Shown here piece after piece: positions 25,294 to 36,068 of a DNA stretch of 64,000 nucleotides. Positions within the stretch are counted from its first letter, which is position 1. Every line of letters starts with the position of its first letter. The translations under genes were made by a program, and so were the position numbers. The notes under the pieces are model-generated. The model saw only the letters and a program-made list of their open reading frames with translations, did no database searches and was not told the DNA's origin. Source of the stretch: Apiospora phragmitis (lineage: Eukaryota > Ascomycota > Sordariomycetes > Amphisphaeriales > Apiosporaceae); NCBI GenBank assembly GCA_038363925.1, contig JAQQWL010000011.1, forward strand, positions 3,720,001 through 3,784,000, written 5' to 3'.

Positions 25294-25897
25294 TTACATG
25301 ATCTTCGTAACCTCGTCCTCGACCTGAATCGAGAAGGACGTGTCAGTCCCGGCACCAATGGCAGTAGGAAATGCGAGACTGCGAAACATAGGCTTACCTC
25401 CATGTCCTCCAGGCTGTCCTGCTGCCCGATACACCGTAGCACCGCCTTCTTGCTGCTTTCCTGCAGCTCTCCGGCCAGCAAGAGCTCGTCAAGAATATAG
25501 TAGGCCTTGGTGAAGGAGAAGATGATGTCCAGCTCGCACACATTGCCGTAGTATTTGTCCATCTGCTCGACGTATCGATGGATGACTTCGAGCGTGATCA
25601 GTTCGTTGTCGTCGGAATCGCAGCCGGCGATGAAGAACAGCGAGGCGTATCGGCGGTAGACAATCTTGGTGTCTTTGTACTCGAGAAAGTTGCACATGCG
25701 GGTGCGTCGGGCGAGGACCAGCTGGGAGACGTCCTTGACAATCTTGGCCTTGTCCTTGGGAGACAAGGTGGTGAACCATTTGGCAAGGCGCACCTTGCCC
25801 TGCCGTGAGAGCAGGATCAGGTAGCTGTCAACATGGTCTTAGTAAGGGATTGCACCGCTTGGATGGATGGAAAGCTGAAGCCATACTTGATAGCCAT
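25294..25897 (-). CDS. APS1: AP-1 clathrin adaptor complex small (sigma) subunit
   Basis: Small subunit of the heterotetrameric AP-1 adaptor at the trans-Golgi network and endosomes, contributing to dileucine cargo binding. Three exons on the minus strand: 25897-25887 (11 bp), 25824-25398 and 25323-25294, giving 155 aa, exactly the family size. The spliced N-terminus reads [21 protein letters not shown]. The body carries [24 protein letters not shown], the [25 protein letters not shown] block and LDELLLAGE, and it ends with SLEDMEVEDEV plus TKIM. The strong match is to sigma-1 rather than sigma-2 or sigma-3. No abnormality seen. Confidence 0.95.
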
Positions 25898-27440
25898 GAT
25901 GATGCTCTCACATCACACGATGAGAAGAGAGGGAAGGCGACTGGATTGGTCCTCTTCGGTGAGGGAGAGTTTTAATGTGAGCTGGCAGAGAAAATGTCGG
26001 TGGACCCGATCTGGACAGCAGGTTGTTTCTTTCTAGAGTGGTTGGCCACGACACTCTGCCAATTTTTAGGGGATTTAGGGGATTGATCACGATTGTAGCG
26101 CCCGGGCCTGTATTTTTGGTACGTTCAGTTGACCCAAGCGGTGCTAGTCCTCCGTGGTAACCCCTCCAAGCCCTCCAACATGTTCAACAATTACCCCGCC
26201 AGACCTCGTGCTCTTTCTGGAATTCGGAGTGATGTTTATTATTACTTAATTGAATGGGAGGTCGGCCACAACATCGAGCAACTAAATTTACAGAGCGTCG
26301 CGATCAATCTGGTCGACAGCGGTCTGCAATGCAACACTACAGTAGCATAGGTGCATGTACATACATACATATATACCATACTGTACTGGTCCATGTATTT
26401 AGCAGCCGAGAGTGCCTACACAGCACACAGCTCGGACTTGCAGCAGAGACTACATACTCCCGTTCTTCGTGATCAATGTAGGTAACACCTATTGATACGT
26501 ATGTCTTCATCCAAGAATCAAGATGTACTTCAGCGCACTAACGCACAGTCTGCAGAATGCAGTTGTCAGATTGACTCGAGATTGGAAAAGCAAGTGACCC
26601 AGAAGTTACCTAATAATGCACTCACTGCATGAACAGGTGAAGTACAACACCTTTATATACACATTGCTGACATGTGAGATTGGAACCATGGCATATTCAT
26701 AATCAAGCCTTGTACGGAGTACACATACACACCACCACATCATGTTGGCAGACCCGAAGCCCCAACCGGAACGTTGCCACCGAACGACCTGCTTCATGCG
26801 ACTGGCCCAAACGATCGCATGGCTGGCTGCACTAGTTCGCAATGGAAGGCTGGCCCATGCCATCGTGTGTCTTCGGCCCATGATTCAACGATAATTTGAG
26901 TGGGCCTTTACAAATCAACATGATTATTCATGTCTGTTTCCGGCTCTTGAAGGGTGCGGTGGGCATAGCAGGCGCCGAGCCACTGAATACATGACTAAAT
27001 ACGGTAGTGTCTGCCGACGATTCCCTTGATCGGAGAAGTCATCTCAACGGTCTTTCCTTCGGTCGCTAGGTTATCTATCTCCAAATACACTTGTCGTCGA
27101 CTCGCCTGAGTGTTTCTCCGTAACCACTTTCTCTACATCCACACACGCAACGCCCCGAGAGACGATCATCAATATATATACTCCCTAATATACCATCGTA
27201 CTATTTCCCCTCGGCAGTATACAAGACCTTGACCCCACTTGGACCCTTGCGGCAACATAATTTTCGAACCTAGACCAGGAAGTGCTTTACCCCTCCACGT
27301 CGCGATACCATCACCATACTGCAAGGAGAACTGCCCGTAGACCACATCATCGCGCAATTTACTTTAATCCTTGCGTTGCCAACTCTGTTCTGTTGGATTC
27401 GGTACCGTATTGGCTGGGAACATACATAACCTCGCCGACC
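25898..27440. other. Divergent intergenic region
   Basis: About 1.5 kb between the divergent AP-1 sigma and GCL-modifier genes. Short open frames have no recognisable content. A CATACATACATA stretch lies near 26358. Presumed promoter DNA. Confidence 0.5.
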
Positions 27441-28513
27441 ATGACCAGGATAGTCTTGTCAACAGGGTGAGTCTCCGAGTCTCCGGCTTGCTTTTTTTAG
27501 GATGTCTCGGCATTACTAATTGGGTGTGATTTAGGAACATTATCTCTGGCGGGCCTTGCATCATCCGTAAACCAGGCATCTTCCGCTCCAACCTCGAGTT
27601 CACGAATTCTCTGCGCAGCAACTTTGTCGCCGCCCAAGAAGATTATTCTGCTGCAATACCCAATGGAGCTGCTACCAATGGCACGAATGGCATTAACGGC
27701 ACCGACGGCACCAACGGCACCAACGGCCATTCTCACGAGCACGTAAACGACAATAGTGACGGTGTTAATGGCCACCATGTGACAGATTCGTGGACAGAAA
27801 AAGAAGGCGATATTCTTTACATACCCCGCATAGACTGGACAGGAGCCGGCCTGCAAGAAGAGAGATCGCAGTACGAGATCACCGTGAAGCTTTTCTTCCT
27901 ACCCAAGGCGCCCGTCGACCAGCGTGCTTCGTACATTGCCGAGGCGCTGCGGCTGGTGAAGAAGGAGCTCGGCGTCGCCGACGTCGACCTGCTCATCGCG
28001 TCGTTCCCGGGCATCTCGTTCGAAGGCGACTGTGAGTGGGAGGCCGACAAGCTGAACGCCAAGATGGGCAGCGAGGCCGACGAGGTTGCGACCTGGGCCG
28101 CCCTCGAGTTCCTGCACGAGCAGGGCGCCATCCAGCGGCTGGGCATCGCCGAGTTCGGCAGCCAGAAGCTGGCGCGCTTCCTGAGCCAGATCAAGACCAT
28201 GCCCGAGGTCGACCAGATCAACCTCAAGAACTGCTGCAATGTGCCACCGCCGCTGGCACAGCTGGCCAAGGAGAAGGGTATCGAGCTGCTGACCCACGGT
28301 GATTGCACTGATATCTTACCGAGCGGCACGTTAAGAGAGCTCTTGGGGACTGGTCAACTGGGCGCTGGCATACTCTCGGATGATGGAAGCGACAAGAACG
28401 GGCTGAAGGGAGATCTCATCCCGCAATGGGTGGTGAAGTACACAGCATTCGTTAAAGATCGTGGTGTCATCGAGAACAAGGGCTATTTCGCCGGTGCGGA
28501 GCTGGTAGCTTAG
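27441..28513 (+). CDS. Glutamate-cysteine ligase modifier (regulatory) subunit
   Basis: Aldo-keto-reductase-fold subunit that modulates the catalytic subunit of glutamate-cysteine ligase, the rate-limiting enzyme of glutathione synthesis. Exons 27441-27466 and 27535-28513 give 334 aa; the first exon is nine codons and the junction gives STGNIISGGPCIIRKPG. Downstream, the ITVKLFFLP strand, the VDLLIASFPG motif, QRLGIAEFGSQKL and VDQINLKNCCNVPPPLAQLAKEKGIELLTHGD follow the GCLM pattern. A low-complexity Asn-Gly-Thr stretch (about residues 53-75) separates the N-terminal strand from the rest and is probably disordered. It converges on BUD32, with stops 190 bp apart. Confidence in the family is high; the regulatory partner is inferred. 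Confidence 0.85.
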
Positions 28514-28705
28514 TCCTTCGGGGTTCTTTTCTATACTCGGAGTTTTTGGGTTTACGGGCGGCATTGATATAACATAAATAGCATGCATCCATAGAGTACA
28601 TTGCAATACACACTTCTGAGGCGAGCACATTCCAGCTTCTCTAGATTGCATAGGTAACTTTTTACGTCTTACTTCTTTGCTCTGGGTATCTTTCCTTTTC
28701 TCGCT

Positions 28706-29605
28706 CTAGCCAAGCATACTCCTCTTGCGGCCACGCATTCTAACATCCTCGAGCTTTTTCAACACGACGGGGGCGACTTTAAACGTGTCTTTGTATGCCT
28801 CGAGCACCACGGTGAAAAGAGCCTCTGCTCGGGGGTGCGTGCTGCCGAAAGCGCGCTCCAATACGTAGAGATCAACCGCTCGGTCCTCATCCGCACTTCC
28901 CTGGCTGGCCAAGCCGAAATCAATGACGACTATCTCGCCCTCGAGCGAATGTTCCGCCTCCTCCGCCTGCCCATCTGCATGGTGACCGTTCACGGGCCCC
29001 TTGTCCTTCTCCCAAGGCCGGACCATCATGTTGCTCGTCGTCAGGTCGCCGTGCACGATGCCGGCCTTGTGTAGCTTCCCCACCGCCTCGCCGATCCTGC
29101 GCATGAGGCCCACGAGCGGCGCAGCGCCCTCCTCGTCGCGCGCGACCTCGTCCCGGCCGCGCCCGCCGTCACTGTGGGGGTATTTCTCGGCGCGCCGGCG
29201 CAGGAACTCGTTGACCTCGACGCGCACGGGCCGGCCGGGCACCCACTCCATGCTCAGCACGCCCTGGGACTCGTCGATGCCGTAGAGGGCGGGCACGGCG
29301 ACGCCCTCGCGCCGGCACTTCTGCAGGATCCGCACCTCGGACAGGATCCGGTGCCGCGTCAGGCGCGCGTCCAGCGTCGGGTGCCGGTAGGGCTTGCTGG
29401 GCCGGTGCTTCAGCGCGCACGGCCGCGTGGGCGTCAGCCACGACGTCCGGTACAGGCGGCCCTCGGCGCCCTGGGTTATGAGCTCGGCCGGGCCCGCGGC
29501 CGAGGGCTGTTGCAGGATCGGCGGTAGCGGGAACTCGTGTGTGGATGCGGAATCGGCTGGAGGGGTCGGCGGCTGGATGGCGGCCGCGGGCTCGGGCGTC
29601 GCCAT
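28706..29605 (-). CDS. BUD32: BUD32, EKC/KEOPS complex atypical kinase/ATPase
   Basis: Small RIO-like kinase/ATPase of the KEOPS complex, which makes N6-threonylcarbamoyl-adenosine on ANN-decoding tRNAs and also affects telomeres. Single exon, 299 aa. Motifs: glycine-rich QGAEGRLYRT (about 45-54), ALKHRPSKPYRHPTLDARLTRHR with the family arginine/lysine pattern, catalytic VHGDLTTSNMM with H185-G186-D187, metal-binding DFG with D229, and C-terminal basic RMRGRKRSMLG, where the terminal GRKRSM(L)G motif is diagnostic. The N-terminal 40 residues are Pro/Ala-rich and an acidic insert sits before the catalytic loop, as in other filamentous fungi. The codons are very GC-rich. Confidence 0.96.
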   Translation of the reverse strand: MATPEPAAAIQPPTPPADSASTHEFPLPPILQQPSAAGPAELITQGAEGRLYRTSWLTPTRPCALKHRPSKPYRHPTLDARLTRHRILSEVRILQKCRREGVAVPALYGIDESQGVLSMEWVPGRPVRVEVNEFLRRRAEKYPHSDGGRGRDEVARDEEGAAPLVGLMRRIGEAVGKLHKAGIVHGDLTTSNMMVRPWEKDKGPVNGHHADGQAEEAEHSLEGEIVVIDFGLASQGSADEDRAVDLYVLERAFGSTHPRAEALFTVVLEAYKDTFKVAPVVLKKLEDVRMRGRKRSMLG

Positions 29606-30233
29606 TGTGCTGGCGTTTCGGGGTGTTCCTGGCGTCGAGAGCCTTGTGGAGAGGACGGACTAGTCGATTGCCGTTTGGGGGTGCGCGTGAGGTTGTGAGG
29701 ATTATATCTGTTCGCTGCCCCAGGCTCGGTATGTAAGATTGGCTGGTGTTTGTGCGTATATTGTACTGCAAGCTAGCGATGGAGGGGTTCAAAATGAAAA
29801 TTGCGGGGTTGCAGATCCGAAGATCTGATAAGTTGATAGACCTCAGGGTCACCTCTTGTCTAGGTTGCGACGGCGTGACCTTTACAATAGTGAATCGGAC
29901 GCATATAATGAATTGTTACCTACTAGTTATAGTATTAAAGTATCGTCAGAAGTAAAATCCTAGCAGTTTGTTTTGTATTTTATTCTCGATAAGGATCATT
30001 TGCCTGCCCGTTATTTACATGTACCTATACTTACCTAAGGAACCTCAACAGAGTTATGCCGTGGGGTGACTGACGTGACTCTACAGGTGCCCCTCTTCCC
30101 CGAACTTCGGAGGCCATCGCCCTAAATTATATAGATTTATTTTGGCACAAATGATAATATGTTCCGTTAACATAACCACCGCGAGACGCACTCTCAACAC
30201 CCTCTGACGAAATAACGGGATACCACCAACACC
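29606..30233. other. Divergent promoter region BUD32 / LYS2-like
   Basis: AT-rich in its right half. It contains no open frame that could encode the N-terminal region absent from the LYS2-like gene, which supports the ATG at 30234 as the start. Confidence 0.6.
30071..30081 (+). promoter_or_regulatory. Possible CPC1/Gcn4-type (TGACTC) and CRE-like site
   Basis: TGACGTGACTC lies about 155 bp upstream of the LYS2-like ATG. It overlays a CRE-like TGACGTGA and a Gcn4/CPC1 half-consensus TGACTC. Amino-acid biosynthetic genes such as LYS2 are commonly under cross-pathway control through such sites. A single short match, so tentative. Confidence 0.3.
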
Positions 30234-33200
30234 ATGGTACTCCCTGATCCCACTGTCGACCTCGATTGGAGTGGCTACATCGGGGCCATCCACGAGATCT
30301 TCCATAAGAATGCTCGAGAGCACCCTGACAGACCCTGCGTCACCGAGACGGCCTCCTCTACCACCCCCGAGAGGCGGTTCACCTACAAACAGATCTACGA
30401 GGCGTCTAACGTACTGGCCAACCAGCTCCACGATGCCGGTATCACCAATGGCGATGTTGTCATGATCTTCGCCCACCGCTCCGTTGAGCTCGTGATTGCC
30501 TTTATGGGCACCCTCGCATCCGGCGCGACTATCACCGTGCTAGACCCCGCGTACCCCCCAGCCAGGCAACAGATTTATCTCGAGGTTTCCCAGCCAAAGG
30601 CCCTTATCTCGATTGGAAAGGCCAGAGACGAGAACGGCCCATTCGCGCCGCTGGTGCAGAAGTATATAGATGAGGAGCTATCACTCAAGACGCAGGTTCC
30701 CGAAATGCGCATGGCCGATGACGGTAGCCTCTCGGGCGGCGAGGTCGATGGCAAGGATATCTTTGCCGATGCTCGAAGCAAGGCATCGACGCCCCTCGAC
30801 GTCCATGTTGGGCCGGACTCGAATCCCACCCTCAGTTTTACTTCCGGGTCGGAAGGGCGACCTAAAGTGAGTGATGCGCAGGCCTTGCCAGATTCCGAGA
30901 TCCAGCGGACAACATGAAGGCACCGATGAGCTAACACTCCTCAAGGGCGTTTTGGGTAGACATTACAGCTTAGCCAAGTACTTCCCCTGGATGGCCAAAG
31001 AATTCAAATGGACCTCGGAGACCAAGTTCGCGTGCCTCTCGGGCATTGCTCACGACCCGATTCAGCGCGATATCTTCACTCCGCTATTCCTCGGTTCCGA
31101 GTTGATCCTGCCGGCTCGGGAAAACATCCAACACGAGAAGCTGAGCGAGTGGTTTCGTGAGTATAAGCCCAATGCCACCCATCTGACGCCTGCCATGGGT
31201 CAGATTCTGGTGGGTGGCGCGACTGCAGAAATGCCTTCCCTGCAGTGGGTTCTCTACGTCGGCGACATCCTGACCAAGAAAGATTGTGCTGCGCTCCGAA
31301 AGCTGGCACCCAACGCAGAAATATGTGCTGCTTACGGCACCACCGAGACGAGCCGAAGTGTTTCTTACTATCAGATCAAGAGCCGCGCCAAAGACCCGGA
31401 TGCGTTAGATAAGTTTGGCGATATCGTCCCTGCCGGAAAGGGCATTGAGAATGTCCAACTATTCATAGTGAATCGGGAGGATGTCACCAAACTGTGCGGT
31501 GTCGGAGAGGTCGGTGAAATCATGATGAGAGCGGCGGGTTTGGCAGAGATAAGTACCCCTTAATGATCATCAGAGATCCCTACTAACATCTGGTCTTACG
31601 GATATCTGGGCGACCCGGAGAAGAATAAGGAGAAGTTCCTGGATAATTGGTTCGTCGATAACAACAAGTGGGTCGAGGCCGACAACAAGGTCGCCGCCAA
31701 CGAGCCCTGGAGGAAGTACTACAAGGGTCCCCGTGATAGGATTTACCGCACTGGTGATCTCGGGAAGTACCTCGATGATTCCGGGGTAGTTGCTATCTCC
31801 GGTAGGGCGGACAGTCAGATCAAGATTCGTGGCTTCCGCATCGAGTTGAACGAGATCGATAGCAACCTGAGAGGGCACCCTCTTATCCGCGAGTGCAAGA
31901 CTCTTCTTCGAAGGGATCAAAATGAAGAGCCGACGCTCGTCAGCTACATTGTGACTGACCATCGAGAGTGGGTCAAGTGGCTAGCAGACCGCGGCCTACA
32001 GGACACTGAGGAGGAAGGCACCCAGATCGGGCCCGTCATCGTCTATCCCAAACGCTTCAGGCCAATGCAAGCGGAAGTCCGGGATCATCTCAAATCGAGG
32101 CTGCCGGCCTACGGTATCCCAAGCTACTATATCTTGTTGAACAAGATGCCCTTGAACCCGAACGGCAAGGTGGACAGTCCGAATCTCCCCTTCCCGGATG
32201 CAGCCCTGATCTCAGAGGAGGCCTCGGAGGAGGATTTGAAGAGCTGGGAGGCCCTTAGTGGCACCGAGAAAGATGTGGCGGAGCAATGGGCGACGCTTAT
32301 CGGTGGCCTGAATGCCAAGACTCTTCGACCCAACTCGGATTTCTTCGAGAGCGGTGGGCACAGTCTGCTGGCACAGCAGCTTCTCCTTACTATCCGTAAG
32401 AAGATGGGCACTAACATTACCATCAACTCGCTTTACTCCAACTCGTCTTCTAAGGCGCTCAGCGCACAAATCGACCGCCTGCGCGACGGAAAGGGTAACG
32501 CTGGCGTGGCAGAGGAAGGCGAGCCTGTCTATGCTCAGTCATTCGATAAGTTGCTGGGCAGCCTGGATGCTAAGTATCAAACAGCAGACCCTGCTTCACT
32601 TACCCCGGAAGGCAAGACTACCGTATTCTTGACCGGCGCCACAGGTTTCCTGGGCTCTTACCTAATCAAAGACTTACTTGAGCGTAAGAATGTGGAGGTG
32701 ATTGCTCATGTCCGCGGAGCCAGAGACGTCCCGGCCGCCCTCGAGAGACTAAAGAGGTCCCTCCGCGGATATGGCGTCTGGCAGGATTCGTGGGCAGACA
32801 GGCTGAGCGCAGTTATTGGCGACCTGTCTCAGCCGCGCCTTGGACTTGATGACAAGACATGGAACGCGGTTGGCGATGCTGCGGACGTGATCATTCACAA
32901 CGGCGCCCAGGTCCATTGGGTCCAACGGTATAAGCAGCTTGAGCGCAGCAACGTCCTATCAACACTCGATGCCCTACGGCTCTGTAACCAAGGCAAGCCT
33001 AAGCTCTTCTCGTTTGTCAGCTCAACAAGTGTTCTCGACACAGATCACTACATCAAGCTATCGCAAGAGCAGACCAGCACGGGACGAAGCGCCGTCATGG
33101 AAGCGGACGACATGCTGGGCAGTCGCGTCGGTCTTGGTACTGGTTACGGCCAGACCAAGTGGGTGAGTAACTTCCTCCCAGCCCCCTATCTGCACGTAAC

Positions 33201-33974
33201 AATGATCCTAACAGACTCCAGGTATCTGAGCAGCTCGTCCGCGAGGCCGGCAGGCGGGGTCTCCTCGGATCTATCGTCCGACCTGGCTACATCCTCGGGG
33301 ACGCCGCCACTGGTATCTGTAACAACGACGACTTCCTCATCCGTATGCTCAAGGCCTCAATCCAGCTTTCATGCCGTCCGCATATTGTTAACACCGTCAA
33401 CGCTGTGCCTGTAGGCCACGTTGCCCGCGTCGTCGTTGCAGCTAGCTTCAATCCCGTCTCGGGCGAGACTGCGACAAGCGGCGGCAGCACCAGCGACGTC
33501 GGTGTCCACGTTGTTCACGTCACCGCCCATCCGCGCCTGCGAATGAACGAGTATCTCTCCACACTGAGCTACTACGGTTATGATGTGCCGGAGGTGGATT
33601 ATAACGACTGGAAAGCCCAGCTTGAGGCCTTTGTCTCAGCTGGTTCCGTGCAGAAGGATCAGGAACAGAGCGCCTTAATGCCCCTGTTCCACATGGCGAC
33701 AAATGACCTTCCAACGGATACGCGTGCACCAGAGCTTGACGATCGCAATGCCGTGGCCGTGCTCAAGGCCGATGCAGACAGATGGACTAGTATCGACGAG
33801 AGTGCCGGCGAAGGTATCAGCCGGGAGGCCGTCGGCCGCTTTCTACGATACCTGGCTGAGACTAAGTTCCTGGCCTGGCCGACTGGCCGGGGCAGGGAGT
33901 TACCGGCCATCGGGGTTGACGTTGCGCAGGCACAGGCGCAATGGGGTGTTGGTGGGCGTGGCGGTGCGGCGTAA
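30234..33974 (+). CDS. LYS2-like alpha-aminoadipate reductase / NRPS-like A-T-R enzyme (short form)
   Basis: Adenylation, carrier and NAD(P)H-dependent terminal reductase domains of the Lys2 type, which reduce alpha-aminoadipate to its semialdehyde in lysine synthesis. Exons 30234-30866, 30946-31548, 31600-33162 and 33222-33974 give 1183 aa. Motifs: TSGSEGRPK ending exon 1, AYGTTET near 341, YRTGDL near 461, carrier serine S667 in FFESGGHSL, Rossmann TGATGFLG near 758, and YGQTK with Y928/K932. The protein starts directly at DWSGYIGAIHEIF and lacks the roughly 200-residue N-terminal region of canonical Lys2 (about 1390 aa in yeast). No such coding sequence lies upstream, so this may be a paralog acting on another acid. 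The second intron has AT-AC ends. Confidence 0.85.
31549..31599 (+). other. AT-AC intron with U2-type signals
   Basis: This 51-bp intron begins ATAAGT and ends TTAC, with a perfect TACTAAC branch sequence at 31581-31587, 13 nt from branch A to the end. Removing it joins GGLAE to GYLGDPEKN, the invariant Lys2 sequence, in phase 0. There is no AG between 31576 and 31599 for a standard acceptor. Translation without splicing hits a stop inside the intron. The donor looks like GTAAGT with the first G changed to A, unlike the U12 donor ATATCC. Confidence 0.85.
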
Positions 33975-34321
33975 GTTAGGAAAGGTCGGTTTTTCTAGAT
34001 GATGATGTGCACGATGTAAATATACGAGCCAGCTTCTGCTGGCTCGAGGCTCGAAAATCCCGATTATGTTCCATGGTCTAGAAACCGGGGCCCAACCAGG
34101 CCCGAAAGGAGGCCTCAATAAAGATAGATACGAATAAAAAGAATACATAAGGCCCAAGTTTCATGGCCTATCAAGTATAACATATGACTGAATCTTAGAA
34201 GCTACTCTCCCGCCGTACTAAAACTAGCTCCTCACATTATAGCGAGCCTCTTACTACTTTGTCAAAAGCTAGTCTACTGTTTTTTTCCACAATGCCTAAT
34301 GTAAGTGGGCTTTATCCAGCA
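33975..34321. other. Short intergenic region
   Basis: Convergent 3' ends of the LYS2-like gene and the M35-like relic. A small inverted repeat GAGCCAGC/GCTGGCTC near 34026-34044 may form a hairpin in the transcript end. Nothing else seen. Confidence 0.4.
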
Positions 34322-35258
34322 TTAGGAGCCCAACTCGCTATCATCATCCGCGCCGTCATCGAAGGGATGAGCATCGTCGCCCGAGTTGCAGTCGAACGCA
34401 CCCATCGCAGAAGACGCTGGGGGTGAAGGCAGGGGGATCTCGCGGTTGCAAAGCCGGCTGTAGCCCACCCCGGCAGCGATGAAAGTGTACGTATCTGCGT
34501 TATTCGTGGCCAACTCGGGTTTGCAGATGCCTTCTTTGGTTCCGTCGTTGGGGTCTGGGTAATAAATGTGCCTTGGATTAGCGTACGGGACGCCGCTGCG
34601 GTCGAATCGGCCCTGCGCGAGGAGGTAATTGCTGTTAAAGCCGTAGGCAATGTCGAGGGTGCTGTGATCAAAATGTACGTGTCAGCGTCTCGTGGCTTGT
34701 CGGTTGCTCTTTCTATTTCTTATCTCTTTTACACCCTCCCTGAGGCGCGTCTGGGTGGGCTTGATGGGCCCGGTGGTGGCGAAGAACCGGTCGCAGAAGT
34801 TCATGCGGCTGGTCTTGTCCTTCATATGCGCGACGTAAGCTCCGTTCTGGCACATCTTCGTGCTGTCGTCGCACGTGATGGACAAGACGTAGGCGGACTG
34901 CGCCCGGTTGAGCTGGCTGCCCATGTTGGCAAAGACGCTCTGGACCTTGGTCACGAAGGCGTCGCCGCCGTCCCGCTGGCTCCGTGGGAAGAAGGTGTTG
35001 AAGTAGGGGCCCGCGGTCAGGCCAGTCGCGGCGAACGAGGCGAGGTTCAGGGCGTTAACGATCTCCTCGTGGATGGTGTTTCGCTGGTCCTGGCTGCAGC
35101 TGGAGTCCGGGAAATTATACCCTCTGGGCGCAATGGTCGCAGCACTATTTGACAGAATCAGTAATTGAGAAAATGGGCCATGCACTCAGGGATCGGTTGA
35201 CTTACTCGGCCAAGCCCAGGCTGGCCAGGGCCGCAGCGATAATATTGCACGAACGCAT
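34322..35258 (-). pseudogene. M35-like secreted metallopeptidase relic lacking HExxH
   Basis: Exon 1 (35258-35206) encodes a signal-peptide-like start, MRSCNIIAAALASLGLAE; exon 2 begins at 35144 and keeps frame. The body (RNTIHEEIVNAL, AYVLSITCDDSTKMC, MNFCDRFFATTGPI) and the tail (LDIAYGFNSNYLLAQG, FDRSGVPYANP, NADTYTFIAAGVGYS) resemble secreted fungal proteins of the deuterolysin/Aspzincin M35 group. In such proteins a segment containing the zinc-binding HExxH helix sits between FCDRFF and the AYG block. Here that segment is absent. The only available GT donors (34733-34740) joined to the CACAG acceptor near 34656 do not put the conserved tail in frame. I therefore call a pseudogene or a catalytically dead remnant. 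The family assignment is moderate. Confidence 0.55.
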
Positions 35259-36068
35259 TATGGAATCGAGGATGCTAACGGGAGTGACTGCGATGAGACT
35301 TTGGCGGATGACCTGCTGGGACTCTCATACCCAAGTTGAAGGAGCTCGACGCCGGATTTATACATGTTTTGGCCTGATGCTTCGACTGCGCCGTCCCCCT
35401 GAATGGCATCCGGTGAATGCTCGTACCAGATGCGTCCATGTCGACGCCACCAAAACCAGATATTTTGGATATCCACGTTGATAGGAAAGGTCCGATAGGG
35501 CCGCAAAGTCACCAAGCTACTGTAGGTATTTCCTCGTGTTGCTGGGTGCATATGGATTTGGGTCTCACGATGCGGGAGAAGAACATCGCACGGGCGTCTG
35601 GATTATTGGTCAGATGAGGGGAGAAGGCCATGATGCCAATAGCGCCGACGTGCCCCAAGAAAGAATCAACAATGGAACTGCAGGAAGGGAAAGTTGCAGA
35701 TTACTCGAAAGAGTACAGCGCCGGAAGTACAGACATGCATCTATTTGCTAATGAACGGCACAGATAGGGCGCTTCGGGGCGTATCCACCGAAGGAGTACG
35801 GCGCAGCTGCAACTTTGCCTGAGCGTTCTGCCTTTGGAGTACGGCACAGCAGCAGGAGCTTTAGTCCCGGAACCCGCCGTCAATATTGCAGAGGACGGTG
35901 ATTGGTTGTTGTTGGCCTTAGTCGAACTTCGTTGCCTTCCGGCCAATATCACAAATTCCGCAGTAGGGTTGGAGATAATGCGTAACTCCCCTTCGTAGTG
36001 GGCCGTCACCACCAAACAAGCATCTGAAAACACACGGCTAAAGTCCTGACTCGACCTCATCGTACACA
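35259..36068. other. Intergenic region
   Basis: No supported coding sequence. A repeated GGAGTACGGC motif occurs at 35793-35802 and 35837-35846, in the putative promoter of the tandem paralog pair. Confidence 0.45.

Noticed and set aside
29169..29852. 227-aa minus-strand frame overlapping BUD32
   Set aside because: Arg/Ala/Pro-rich shadow of the GC-rich BUD32 exon in another frame.
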